Shown: positions 46,900 through 55,645 of the stretch, one piece after another | Layout: each line of letters opens with the position of its first letter | Position numbering within the stretch: position 1 is the stretch's first letter | NCBI GenBank assembly: GCA_043807765.1 | Contig: JAZDFQ010000073.1 | Span: 1-64,000 of the forward strand | DNA: 64,000 nucleotides | Reading direction: 5' to 3' | Origin: Stygiobacter sp043807765 | GTDB lineage: Bacteria; Bacteroidota; Ignavibacteria; Ignavibacteriales; Melioribacteraceae | Notes under the pieces: model-generated | The model's input: the letters and a program-made list of their open reading frames with translations, nothing else | Told to the model about the DNA's origin: nothing | Databases searched by the model: none | Translations under genes and position numbers: made by a program

Positions 46900-47796
46900 A
46901 TGGCTAACAAAAATATCCTTTGTGAAAGAAAAGCAGCTTTAGGAAGACCATTGGTTTTGGATGGAGCTTTTGGTACACTACTCCAGCAGCGTAATTTTAA
47001 AGCTGATAAAGATCTTTGGTATTCCGGATTGAGTATTTCTTATCCGGAAATAGTCAAGAAAATTCATGAAGAATATATCTCTAACGGTGCAGACATTATA
47101 ATTACTAATACCTTCAGAACTAACCCCATTGCTAAAAGAAAAAGTGATATAGGAATAACCAATGCTGAGTTAGTTAAAGCTAGTGTTCAACTGGCAACCG
47201 AGGCTAGATTATTTTCAAATTCGAAAATATTAGTTGTCGGCTCCAATGCTCCAGCAGAAGACTGCTATCAAGGAGAGCGAACAATTTCGAATTTTGATAT
47301 AGAATATAACCACAAGAAACATATTGAACTCTTATACGAATCGGGTTGTGATATAGTCTGGAATGAGACTCAATCTCATATGGACGAAATTGAAATCATC
47401 TGCAAATTTTGTTTTGAGAACTCAATCCCCTATTCCATAAATCTTTACTTCGATGAATCGTTGAAAATTTTAAGCGGCGAGCAAATATTTGATGCTGTTG
47501 AATTAATCAAAAACTATTCGCCCCAATCGATTGGTTTTAACTGCGTTAAGGTTGAATTACTAGAAAAGTATTTGGACAAATATCCACTCCCGACCAATTT
47601 TGGGTTCTATTTTAACTGCGGAATAAGTAATGTATGTGAGTCAATAATTGGAGATACTCATTCACCAACTGAGTATTTAGAATTAATCAAGAAGTACATT
47701 AATAATTCACTTCTATTTGTAGGATCATGTTGCGGATCGACACCACAACATACTGCTGCTCTCAAGGAATACTTAAATGCGTTATATAGAAATTAA
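46900..47796 (+). CDS. homocysteine S-methyltransferase family protein
   Basis: The 298-residue protein has the N-terminal GAFGTLLQQ and TNTFRTNP segments and the zinc-binding Cys set: one Cys in GFNCVKVE (about 213) and a pair in GSCCGSTPQHTAAL (about 278-279). Members (MmuM, BHMT) methylate homocysteine using S-methylmethionine or betaine. The methyl donor is not decided by the sequence. It overlaps ispE by 20 bases. Confidence 0.87.
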   Translation: MANKNILCERKAALGRPLVLDGAFGTLLQQRNFKADKDLWYSGLSISYPEIVKKIHEEYISNGADIIITNTFRTNPIAKRKSDIGITNAELVKASVQLATEARLFSNSKILVVGSNAPAEDCYQGERTISNFDIEYNHKKHIELLYESGCDIVWNETQSHMDEIEIICKFCFENSIPYSINLYFDESLKILSGEQIFDAVELIKNYSPQSIGFNCVKVELLEKYLDKYPLPTNFGFYFNCGISNVCESIIGDTHSPTEYLELIKKYINNSLLFVGSCCGSTPQHTAALKEYLNALYRN

Positions 47797-48619
47797 AGCT
47801 CCGGCTAAAATAAATATTGGTCTTGATGTTTTATCTAAAAGAGCAGATGGATATCATAACCTCAACACAGTCTTTTATCCAATAATAGATTTGTATGATG
47901 GTTTGTATTTCGAAAAGTATGAGAAATTTTCTTTCATTTGTGAAAACACAGATGTTCCAAACGATGATTCTAACCTTGTGGTTAAAGCTGTTAAAACTCT
48001 AGAGGAATATTCTGGCACAAAGCTAAATGTTCGAATTGAATTGACGAAACATATTCCGACACAAGCCGGACTAGGAGGCGGAAGCTCTGACGCGGCAGCA
48101 ACTCTCATTTCCTTAAACGAAATGTTCCAGCTCGGAATTAAATATGAGACGATGCTTGAACTCTCGCTAAAGCTTGGTAGCGATGTACCATTTTTTATAA
48201 AATCTAGACCAGCAATAGGAACTTCGCGGGGAGAAATTCTAGAACCCATAGGGTTAACTATTGAAGATCCTATTCTTGTTGTAAATCCAAGAATAAATGT
48301 TTCAACAAAAGAAGCTTTTTCAAATATTCTGACGAACATTGGTAAAACTGATTTCAAATCGGTAATAATCGAAGATAAACTGAACTACTCTACAGCAAGA
48401 GCAATCCTTAAAAACGATTTTGAAAATTCTGTTTTTGCTCTCCATCCGTTAATTAAAGAAATAAAAGAAGAAATGTATAACTGTGGTGCTTTATTTTCAT
48501 TAATGTCTGGTACCGGCTCTACTGTTTATGGAATATTCCCAACTCTAGAATCAGCTGAATTGGCTAAATCTAAAATGCCCGCTGATTACTTTTGTTTTAT
48601 GAGTACTCCTCAGATGTAA
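47777..48619 (+). CDS. ispE: 4-diphosphocytidyl-2-C-methyl-D-erythritol kinase
   Basis: The 280-residue GHMP kinase has APAKINIGLDVLSKRADGYHN (in parts, about 6-25) and the ATP loop TQAGLGGGSSDAAATL (about 95-110). It performs the CDP-ME phosphorylation step of the non-mevalonate isoprenoid pathway. Its last 23 bases overlap the converging sensor kinase gene. Confidence 0.95.
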   Translation: MRYIEIKAPAKINIGLDVLSKRADGYHNLNTVFYPIIDLYDGLYFEKYEKFSFICENTDVPNDDSNLVVKAVKTLEEYSGTKLNVRIELTKHIPTQAGLGGGSSDAAATLISLNEMFQLGIKYETMLELSLKLGSDVPFFIKSRPAIGTSRGEILEPIGLTIEDPILVVNPRINVSTKEAFSNILTNIGKTDFKSVIIEDKLNYSTARAILKNDFENSVFALHPLIKEIKEEMYNCGALFSLMSGTGSTVYGIFPTLESAELAKSKMPADYFCFMSTPQM

Positions 48620-50018
48620 CACTGTCGATCTCAATTCCTCGCCTTTTATAAGGAAGTTTTATTATTACTGTTGTACCGGGTGATACAGCATTTCCAATTT
48701 TGGAAGGACTTGTAACAGTAATTTCTCCATGATGCTTAGCAATAATTTCGTTAGTTATTGAAAGACCCATCCCGCTTCCTTCAACTTCCGATTTATTGAC
48801 ATTTGTTGCGCGGTAGAAATGTTGGAATATTTCTTTTTGTTCATTTTTGGGAATTCCAATTCCGTTATCACTAATTTCAATATGAAGTAAGTCGTTATCC
48901 TCAGTAAGAGTTACAAAAACTTCACCTTTCTGTAACGAATATTTTATAGCGTTTGAAATTAGATTCGAAAAAGCTAATTCCAGTAGTAGTGGTGCTCCAA
49001 AGAGAACGCGATTTACTTTTCGCCTATCGTTGAATACAAGATTGATTTCCTTTTCTGTTACTTCTTCTGTATGAATATCTATAATGTTCTTGATAACTTC
49101 TTCTACTTTAACAAGCTCGTTAATTTTAATATCGAGCAGTTTAATGCGCGAAAATTTTAGAATATCGTTTATCAATGCTAACGCCTCGTCGCTCCTTAAT
49201 CTGGCACGCTGAAGCTTATCAGAGACTTCGGAGCTAATTGGTCCCACATAATTGCCAAGAAGCAAATCAATAATAGATTTAACAGCTATTACCGGTGATT
49301 TGATTTCATGCACTACTCCAAGAGTGTACCTCTGCTTTGTATTCTCAGCATCCTTCAGCTTCTCCAAAGAATCACGTAACTGTTGCTCTCTTTGGAACAA
49401 CTGTCTGGCAATTTTATTAGTAATATATACACTTACCAATAGCATAAAAGAAAAGGAGAGCAAGAATACTAGTTCATACTCCGGAGTGTGAAAAGTAACA
49501 ATACCCACTATTCCCGGTATTCTATAATTTGGAATAATACTGTTGTGTTCAAGTATTAAAAGGATTGATGTAGAAATCGAAATAATTGCAGCAGCAGCGT
49601 AAACTATGAAGCCTGGTAAGATCATACTGCCAATTATCATATGAAAGACAAATAGCATTATCAAGGGTGAGTCAATAGTCCCGGTAAAGTACACCAGAAG
49701 CACTAATCCAATTAAATCAAGAATGATCATTATCAAAGAGGTATGAAGGCAATTAAATTTGTTTGGATCGCAGCCAACTCTTAATCGGAATGCATGAATA
49801 ATTGCGTTATAAAAGAATATTGTTGCCGCAATTATAATGATGGCATATAATTGAGTATGCGTTAGTCGGAATTTGAGTAAATACTCTCCGACTAAAACAA
49901 AGGTTACTAAGATTAGCAGCGCTAAATAGCGTAATCTTATAAACCACAAATTCCTAACTCTTATAGCTCTCCAAAACTCGCCGTAATGGTATGCCCAATC
50001 CGGAACAAGAGAAAGCAT
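48597..50018 (-). CDS. six-helix membrane sensor histidine kinase (RegB-like membrane region), copy 2
   Basis: From ATG 50018 the product has 473 residues; this start is chosen because it aligns with that of the neighbouring paralogue. About six membrane helices occupy residues 25-200 and contain GTIDSPL followed by FHMIIGSMILP (about 106-125). HisKA follows with the phospho-His in VVHEIKSP (about 237), then a complete HATPase (N box FSNLISNAIKYS; G boxes DNGIGIP and GSGMGLSI). GGxxNPF at the same place in RegB is a quinone-binding motif; here it is degenerate. No cognate regulator is adjacent. Confidence 0.88.
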   Translation of the reverse strand: MLSLVPDWAYHYGEFWRAIRVRNLWFIRLRYLALLILVTFVLVGEYLLKFRLTHTQLYAIIIIAATIFFYNAIIHAFRLRVGCDPNKFNCLHTSLIMIILDLIGLVLLVYFTGTIDSPLIMLFVFHMIIGSMILPGFIVYAAAAIISISTSILLILEHNSIIPNYRIPGIVGIVTFHTPEYELVFLLSFSFMLLVSVYITNKIARQLFQREQQLRDSLEKLKDAENTKQRYTLGVVHEIKSPVIAVKSIIDLLLGNYVGPISSEVSDKLQRARLRSDEALALINDILKFSRIKLLDIKINELVKVEEVIKNIIDIHTEEVTEKEINLVFNDRRKVNRVLFGAPLLLELAFSNLISNAIKYSLQKGEVFVTLTEDNDLLHIEISDNGIGIPKNEQKEIFQHFYRATNVNKSEVEGSGMGLSITNEIIAKHHGEITVTSPSKIGNAVSPGTTVIIKLPYKRRGIEIDSVTSEEYS

Positions 50019-50089
50019 ATCTATCTCAATTGAATGAATATGCAATTCAAACTAAGTTCAATATAGTGTAAGTGCTAAAAAAAGTAAAA

Positions 50090-51445
50090 CTATTTGATTG
50101 GAAGACTGATTTGAAATTCAGTACCGAGTCGTGTTTTACTTCCAATACGGGATGGACTTTTTACGTTTATTACGCCTTTATGACTCTCAATAATCCTTTT
50201 TATTGTTGAGAGTCCGGTGCCGGTTCCTTCGATCCCTTTAACATTAGAAGCACGATAGTACTCTTCAAATATTTTTGGTAAATCATCTGATGGAATACCT
50301 ACACCATCGTCGTAAACTGAAATAGAAAGGCTAATCTCATCCTTTACGATTTCGATTTTAACGTTTCCATTTTCATTTGTGTATTTAATGGCGTTACCAA
50401 TAAGATTGGAAAATGCTAAGCTCAGCAGAACTTTATCCCCTTCATATTCATATATATCTTTACTATCGAAAAATATCTTAATCTGCTTTCTTTCGGCAAA
50501 CTGCCTAATTTTTGAAACAACTTCTTCAATTAACAGTGATAAAGAAATTGTTTCGAGCTCAAGTTTGTTAATCAAACGAAACTGAGAAAAGCGGAGGATT
50601 GAATTTATTGTAGTAATTGATTCAGCTAACCTTTCTTTTGAACGAGAGAGTTTTTCTAATACAGATTCACTCACTTCACCAACAAATTTTCCAAGAACTA
50701 AATCAAGATTAGAAGAGGCAGCCGCAATTGGAGATTTCAATTCATGCACTACAGCCATCAAGTACTTCTGTTTGGACATTTCAGCATCATTCACTTCTTT
50801 TAATGCTCTTCTCAATTGCGATTCTCTGCTGTAAAGTTCGCTTACAATTCGGCTTGTAAGCTTAATGCTCATCAGCATAGCAAAAGAAAACACCAAGAGG
50901 AACCCGATTACAAAGTTGGCCGACTTATAAAGCTGAAAAGGATATAGTCCGTAAAGTGTTTGGTGCTGAATGAAATCAAAGTATTCTAAAGCGCTAAATA
51001 GTGATAAAAATAATATTAGAATCGAAGCAATTATATACATAAACTTTTCCGGTAAAATCATACTTCCGATTATCATGTGAAATATGTAAAGTAGATATAG
51101 CGGTGCTTCAATTCCTCCGGAAAAGAAGATTAGTATACTTAGAAATAATAAATCCAGTGTGATTTGGTAAAGAGAATAAATCTGTGTCCGATTTCTGATT
51201 GATACAGAATGGTTGCATTTCCGTTGGAAGTAAAAATTATATAATGCTATAAGTAGTGTTGTTGCAGCATAAGAATAGAACTGAATGCTAGTAATTCCAA
51301 TACCGAATAAATATTTCAACGTAATCACAAACGAAATAAGTGCTGCAACAGCATACCATCTTAGTTTGATGAACCAAAGATTGTATCTGTGAATCGATTC
51401 GTTATGTTCGACATTCTCTTTAAGTATTGCTGGCAGTAGATTCAT
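50090..51445 (-). CDS. six-helix membrane sensor histidine kinase (RegB-like membrane region), copy 1
   Basis: ATG 51445 overlaps the DUF5808 stop (ATGA), fixing the start and giving 451 residues. The layout equals that of the downstream kinase: about six helices with GGIEAPLYLLYIFHMIIGS in the middle (about 100-118), HisKA with HELKSPIAAASS (about 232-243) and HATPase (FSNLIGNAIKYT, DDGVGIP, GTGTGLSTI). The two are tandem paralogues that probably arose by duplication. The membrane motif resembles RegB, suggesting a redox or quinone signal; this is inference. Confidence 0.9.
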   Translation of the reverse strand: MNLLPAILKENVEHNESIHRYNLWFIKLRWYAVAALISFVITLKYLFGIGITSIQFYSYAATTLLIALYNFYFQRKCNHSVSIRNRTQIYSLYQITLDLLFLSILIFFSGGIEAPLYLLYIFHMIIGSMILPEKFMYIIASILILFLSLFSALEYFDFIQHQTLYGLYPFQLYKSANFVIGFLLVFSFAMLMSIKLTSRIVSELYSRESQLRRALKEVNDAEMSKQKYLMAVVHELKSPIAAASSNLDLVLGKFVGEVSESVLEKLSRSKERLAESITTINSILRFSQFRLINKLELETISLSLLIEEVVSKIRQFAERKQIKIFFDSKDIYEYEGDKVLLSLAFSNLIGNAIKYTNENGNVKIEIVKDEISLSISVYDDGVGIPSDDLPKIFEEYYRASNVKGIEGTGTGLSTIKRIIESHKGVINVKSPSRIGSKTRLGTEFQISLPIK

Positions 51446-51624
51446 TTGGAAAACAACATTGTGCTTGCAGCCAAAGTAAAGATTAAACCAATAATAAACC
51501 ATGACTGCCATTTCGCAAAATTAAGTGTCCAGCCAATTCCTAAACGCTTTGGAACTAAGAACTTCGAATCTTCCGCGTTATAGTAGAACACTCCCAACTT
51601 CCAATTGTCTTTAGTTTCTTTCAT
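51442..51624 (-). CDS. small membrane protein with DUF5808 domain
   Basis: This 60-residue protein has an N-terminal DUF5808-like segment (NWKLGVFYYN, then FLVPKRLGIGWTLNF, residues 7-35) and one C-terminal membrane helix (about 40-58). Conservation of the motif and the ATGA coupling to the next kinase gene support it as real despite its size. DUF5808 has no known role. It follows the terminator of the hydrogenase run. Confidence 0.75.
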   Translation of the reverse strand: MKETKDNWKLGVFYYNAEDSKFLVPKRLGIGWTLNFAKWQSWFIIGLIFTLAASTMLFSK

Positions 51625-51634
51625 AATATTAAAA

Positions 51635-51654
51635 GGGCTCGGTAAACCGAGCCC
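51635..51654 (-). terminator. strong terminator of the hydrogenase run
   Basis: GGGCTCGG-TTTA-CCGAGCCC on the minus strand is a perfect 8-bp, GC-rich stem with a 4-base loop followed by TTTTAAT. It lies 10 bases after the hydA stop and just before the DUF5808 gene, so the kinase genes may be expressed by read-through or from a promoter not visible in this 40-base gap. Confidence 0.9.
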
Positions 51655-51664
51655 AATTTAGCAG

Positions 51665-53581
51665 TTATGCAATATATCTTCCACGTTTTACATAATGAGT
51701 ATGTAGTAATTTATGAGATTTGTGTCCGCATGGACCGTCAGTCAAGAATTCTTCATACAACTTAACTACGTTTGGATTATCATGAGCTTTACGCATTTCG
51801 AGCGATTCATCTTCAGCATAAATTGCTTGAGCGCGCTTCATACGAATTTCCGGAGTTGTAGGAATTGGCTGACCGCCACCGCCTAAGCAACCACCCGGAC
51901 AAGCCATGAACTCTATGAAGTGACACTCGGAGAATTTTCCGCCAGCCTTTATGTCATCCATGATTTTCTTCGCATTTGCGGTTCCATGTGCGATTGCAAC
52001 TTTGAGTGTAACGCCTTTAAGCCAATCCCAATTAGGAACCAAATGCTTGATAACAGCTGGAACCGGTCCGAATTTTTCACCTAGAGGTAGTTCAACGTAT
52101 TTAATTCCATCAAAACCGCGAACCGGAAGAACGTTAGCATTTGCAAATGCATCTTCAGCTTTGTTGCCGGTTATAAATTCATAGATAGAACGAATAGCAG
52201 CTTCCATTACACCGCCGGTAGCACCAAAGATTAAACCAGCACCAGATGCTTCACCAAATGGAGAATCGAAATTGCTCTTTGGCATTTCCGGTAAATTGAT
52301 GCCGCCTTCCTTTATCATCTTTGCTAATTCGCGAGTGGTTAATCCATAATCTACATCTTTGAATCCGCTATCATCCATTTCCGGTCTATTGCACTCAAAC
52401 TTTTTAGCAGAACAAGGCATTACCGCAACAGAAACTATGTCTTCCGGTTTTACTCCGGCTTTTTCTGCATAGAAAGTTTTTATCAAAGCGCCGAACATTT
52501 GCTGCGGTGATTTCGCAGTAGATAAGTTATCGATATAATCCGGATAATAATGTTCTAAGAATTTAACCCAGCCCGGAGAGCAAGAAGTAAACTGAGGTAA
52601 AGCAACGGGTTCTTTTTGAACAAGAGCTTTGTAGAGTCGAAGAACTAATTCTGTTCCCTCTTCAAAGATTGTTAAATCTGCTGTAGTGTTTGTATCGAAT
52701 ACTTTATCGAATCCGATTCTTCTTAAAGCTGTGTTTAATTCTTTTGTTAGCGAATGACCGGCTTCCATTCCAAATTCTTCGCAAATTGCTGCGCGTGGTG
52801 ATGGAGCTGTCTGAATTACAACATGCTTCTTTGGATCGTCAATTGCAGCCCAAATTTCATCAGATGGATCGTTTGCACGTAGTGCAGCCGTTGGACAACG
52901 GTTAATACACTGCCCGCAATTGATACAAATTACATCCAGCAATGGTTTTTCTAAGAAAGTACTTATGCGTGTATTGTGTCCCCTTTCTACAGCTTCCAGA
53001 ACACCTACTTCTTGCAAATCGATACAAGTTCTTACGCAACGCTTACAAAGTACGCATTTGCTCATATCTCGAATTACGGAGTAGGAAGATTTATCAACTT
53101 CATATCGTGGAGCTTCAACGTGACCAAAAGTATAACTATCAACACCATATTCTTTTGCAAGATTTTGCAATTCGCATTTACCGTTTCTGAAGCATGAATA
53201 GCATTCGCCATAATGTTCGCTTAACATCAAATCGATTATATGTCGGCGAGCTTTACGAACAGTAGGTGTAGATGTTTTAATTTTGATTGGCGATGTGATT
53301 GGATAAGCGCAAGATGCTTGAAGCGTTCTCATCCCTTCAACTTCCACAACGCAAACACGGCAAACTCCGGCTACGCATAAATCTTCGTGATGGCAAAGTG
53401 TAGGAACAGAAATTCCATTCATTTTGCACGCATCAAGAATTGTAGTTCCTAATGGAACAGTAACTTTCTTTTCGTTTATCTCAATTGATATTGTTCCACC
53501 AATGTAAGATGGGTCAACCGGTTTCTCAATAACGAGCGGCTTCTGGCTAACGGGAGCTCTGAGTTTATCTTTATTTTCCAT
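51665..53581 (-). CDS. [FeFe] hydrogenase catalytic subunit, set B (variant L1 motif)
   Basis: The 638-residue protein has an N-terminal [2Fe-2S] domain (Cys about 60-90), a His-Cys3 [4Fe-4S] site (HYGECYSCFRNGKC), two ferredoxin clusters (CVLCKRCVRTC and CINCGQCINRC) and the H-cluster domain. L2 is MPCSAKKFE and L3 FMACPGGCLGGGGQP, both canonical. L1 reads TSCSPGW, not TSCCPGW; codons are clear (tgc tct). A small-subunit-like tail follows (about 575-638). A roughly 25-residue N-terminal extension precedes the [2Fe-2S] domain. With the NuoE and NuoF genes upstream it should form an NAD(P)-linked trimeric hydrogenase. It overlaps nuoF-like by 11 bases. Confidence 0.9.
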   Translation of the reverse strand: MENKDKLRAPVSQKPLVIEKPVDPSYIGGTISIEINEKKVTVPLGTTILDACKMNGISVPTLCHHEDLCVAGVCRVCVVEVEGMRTLQASCAYPITSPIKIKTSTPTVRKARRHIIDLMLSEHYGECYSCFRNGKCELQNLAKEYGVDSYTFGHVEAPRYEVDKSSYSVIRDMSKCVLCKRCVRTCIDLQEVGVLEAVERGHNTRISTFLEKPLLDVICINCGQCINRCPTAALRANDPSDEIWAAIDDPKKHVVIQTAPSPRAAICEEFGMEAGHSLTKELNTALRRIGFDKVFDTNTTADLTIFEEGTELVLRLYKALVQKEPVALPQFTSCSPGWVKFLEHYYPDYIDNLSTAKSPQQMFGALIKTFYAEKAGVKPEDIVSVAVMPCSAKKFECNRPEMDDSGFKDVDYGLTTRELAKMIKEGGINLPEMPKSNFDSPFGEASGAGLIFGATGGVMEAAIRSIYEFITGNKAEDAFANANVLPVRGFDGIKYVELPLGEKFGPVPAVIKHLVPNWDWLKGVTLKVAIAHGTANAKKIMDDIKAGGKFSECHFIEFMACPGGCLGGGGQPIPTTPEIRMKRAQAIYAEDESLEMRKAHDNPNVVKLYEEFLTDGPCGHKSHKLLHTHYVKRGRYIA

Positions 53582-54767
53582 GATTACCTCCGTTATTGAA
53601 AATTTCTTCTTTGAAGTTTTCTAAGATTGACAAAAATGAATTGGGGCTCGATTGTCCCAATCCGCATTTTGAAGCAACTTGCATTGTCTTGCCAAGTTCT
53701 TTCAACTTATTCATATAACCGAAAGTGTATTCGTTCTTTTCAAGCATCTCAACACCTTCAAGTAATTTAACATTGCCGATACGGCATGGCGTACACTGTC
53801 CGCATGATTCTTCAACAAAGAATTCCATAAAGTTCTTAAGAACATGAAGCATGTTTCTGCTCTCGTTGAATATCATAATAGATCCGCCGGTTGCGGCATC
53901 TTCGTAACCTAAAGCTCTATCAAATTGAGTTTTAGGAATGCAAAATCCGGAAGCACCACCAACTTGAACAGCTTTAGTATTTTTAGCGCCTACAAGTTCC
54001 AGCAATTCGGAGATTTTTGTTCCCCAAGGCAATTCATAAACACCCGGTTTTTCGCAATCACCGCTAACAGAAAATAACTTTGATCCGGTTGATTTATCTG
54101 TACCATGTTTACAATACCAAGCACCGCCTTTAAGTACAATGTGAGAAACAGCAGCAAACGTTTCTACATTATTAACAGTAGTTGGTTTGCCCATAAATCC
54201 GGTATTTACTGGGTAAGGAGGACGATTCCTCGCCTCGCCGCGGTTTCCTTCTAGAGATTCAATCAATGCAGTTTCTTCGCCGCAAACATAAGCGCCGCTG
54301 CCAAGTCGAATTGTAATATCGAAATCAAAACCATTTTTGCCGGCAATATTTTTGCCAAGCAAGTTTTCCTTTCTCATCATCTCAAGATAATCTTCAAGTG
54401 ATTTCAACATGTATTCATATTCGCCTCGCAAATAAACAATACCTAGTTTTGCACCAATAACGTAACCGGCTACAACCATTCCATCAAACACTAATTCCGG
54501 GTATTCCAACATTAGAACTCTATCTTTAAATGTTCCGGGTTCACCTTCATCGGCATTACAAACAATATATTTTTCAGCAGCAGCAGCAGCAGCAACTAGT
54601 GTCCATTTGGTAGCTGTTGGAAATCCCGCACCGCCTCTGCCTTTTAGTTTAGATTCGCGTAGTTCAAATAAAATATCTTCCCGTTTTATTGAAACTGCTT
54701 TTTTAATAGAATCACCTTTTATATAAGGTGAGAATATAACTGCGCCTTCTCTTTTTAATTTTTCCAT
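53571..54767 (-). CDS. NuoF/HydB-like flavoprotein subunit, set B, short form
   Basis: From ATG 54767 (GAGG six bases upstream, over the previous stop) the product has 398 residues. It has the FMN/NADH region (GRGGAGFPTATKW, then NADEGEPGTFKDR), the SLBB domain and the [4Fe-4S] motif ESCGQCTPCRIGN (about 341-353) with CGLGQSSPNS. It lacks both the N-terminal thioredoxin-like [2Fe-2S] domain and the C-terminal two-cluster ferredoxin found in its set A counterpart. A run of six Ala (54575-54594, six CAG triplets on the plus strand) lies between FMN motifs. It oxidises or reduces NAD(P)H in the hydrogenase. Confidence 0.9.
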   Translation of the reverse strand: MEKLKREGAVIFSPYIKGDSIKKAVSIKREDILFELRESKLKGRGGAGFPTATKWTLVAAAAAAEKYIVCNADEGEPGTFKDRVLMLEYPELVFDGMVVAGYVIGAKLGIVYLRGEYEYMLKSLEDYLEMMRKENLLGKNIAGKNGFDFDITIRLGSGAYVCGEETALIESLEGNRGEARNRPPYPVNTGFMGKPTTVNNVETFAAVSHIVLKGGAWYCKHGTDKSTGSKLFSVSGDCEKPGVYELPWGTKISELLELVGAKNTKAVQVGGASGFCIPKTQFDRALGYEDAATGGSIMIFNESRNMLHVLKNFMEFFVEESCGQCTPCRIGNVKLLEGVEMLEKNEYTFGYMNKLKELGKTMQVASKCGLGQSSPNSFLSILENFKEEIFNNGGNHGK

Positions 54768-54775
54768 TCGTCGCC

Positions 54776-55249
54776 TCACTTAATCTCGTTCAAAATTTGA
54801 ATAGCTTTTTCGGGAGAGACTTTTGGATAAACTCTTTCGTTAACCAATAGCGCCGGACCTTGGTCGCACATTCCGAGGCAATTGACATATTCAAGAGTAA
54901 TTCTGTTATCCTTTGTTGTTTCTCCGAACTTAATTCCGAGTTCTCTTTCGATTGCCTTTGCAACATTAGCTTTGCCGGCAAGATCGCAAGTGATTGTCTG
55001 GCATAAACGAACGATGTTTCTTCCTTTCGGATTTGTATTCAAGAATGCGTAAAAAGATATAACACTAAACACTTCAACCGGATGAATATCCAGCAAGCGA
55101 GCAACTTCTTGCTGAGCAAAATCGGGGATGTGTTTATGCTTCCTTTGAATATCTTGAAGAATTGGAAGAAGCGCTGAGCGAGAATTTCCATGCTTCTTAA
55201 CAAGCAGTTCAATTTCTTCGGTCATAGCATTTTTTTCTAGTACTAGCAT
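54776..55249 (-). CDS. NuoE/HydC-like [2Fe-2S] subunit, set B
   Basis: The 157-residue protein has the NuoE thioredoxin-like fold with [2Fe-2S] ligands in LCQTITCDLAG (about 83-93) and NCLGMCDQGP (about 124-133). It passes electrons between the flavin subunit and HydA. Its ATG overlaps the stop of the receiver gene by one base (TAATG), tying set B to the signalling genes in one transcript. Confidence 0.93.
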   Translation of the reverse strand: MLVLEKNAMTEEIELLVKKHGNSRSALLPILQDIQRKHKHIPDFAQQEVARLLDIHPVEVFSVISFYAFLNTNPKGRNIVRLCQTITCDLAGKANVAKAIERELGIKFGETTKDNRITLEYVNCLGMCDQGPALLVNERVYPKVSPEKAIQILNEIK

Positions 55250-55632
55250 TATTTCTTCTCCCCTACTTTGTTTAGTAAAGCCTCAACTTTTGCAACCAAC
55301 TCGTCTGGAGAAATTGGTTTTTCAACAAAGTCATCAACAGGAACCATTTCACTCTTGTTGAAATCCATTCCGATTGCTTTTGAAACAGAGGTGTACATTA
55401 AGATTGGAGTTTGAATGTTTCCCCTTCTTAGTTTTTGTGCAAGAAAGAAACCGTCATCAGGTTCGTCCATCATAACATCGAGAATAATTAAGTTTGGTTT
55501 TCTTTCTGTAATAATTTTAAAGCCGTCTGTTGGATTTGATGCAGTTACAACATCGTATCCTTTAGACTTGAGCACAAGCGAGCTGGCGTCCAGAATGTCC
55601 GGATCGTCGTCGATAATAGCTATTAGCGCCAT
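55249..55632 (-). CDS. stand-alone response regulator receiver
   Basis: The 127-residue protein is a receiver domain only: acidic pocket IDDDP (about 6-10), phospho-acceptor Asp in LIILDVMMD (about 53), conserved Thr/Ser in MYTSV and Lys in VEKPISPDEL (about 108). No output domain is attached. It lies between the hybrid kinase (13-base gap) and the NuoE gene of set B, so it probably relays phosphate within the island's kinases. Confidence 0.92.
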   Translation of the reverse strand: MALIAIIDDDPDILDASSLVLKSKGYDVVTASNPTDGFKIITERKPNLIILDVMMDEPDDGFFLAQKLRRGNIQTPILMYTSVSKAIGMDFNKSEMVPVDDFVEKPISPDELVAKVEALLNKVGEKK

Positions 55633-55645
55633 AGCTTTCTCCTTT

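Noticed and set aside
52690..53197. Plus-strand open frames inside set B hydA
   Set aside because: They overlap clear Fe-S motifs on the minus strand and lack ribosome binding sites.
51665..55249. Reading the set B genes as the NADH-dehydrogenase module (NuoE-F-G) of complex I
   Set aside because: The large subunit has H-cluster L1, L2 and L3 motifs, which NuoG lacks, and no other complex I genes are nearby.
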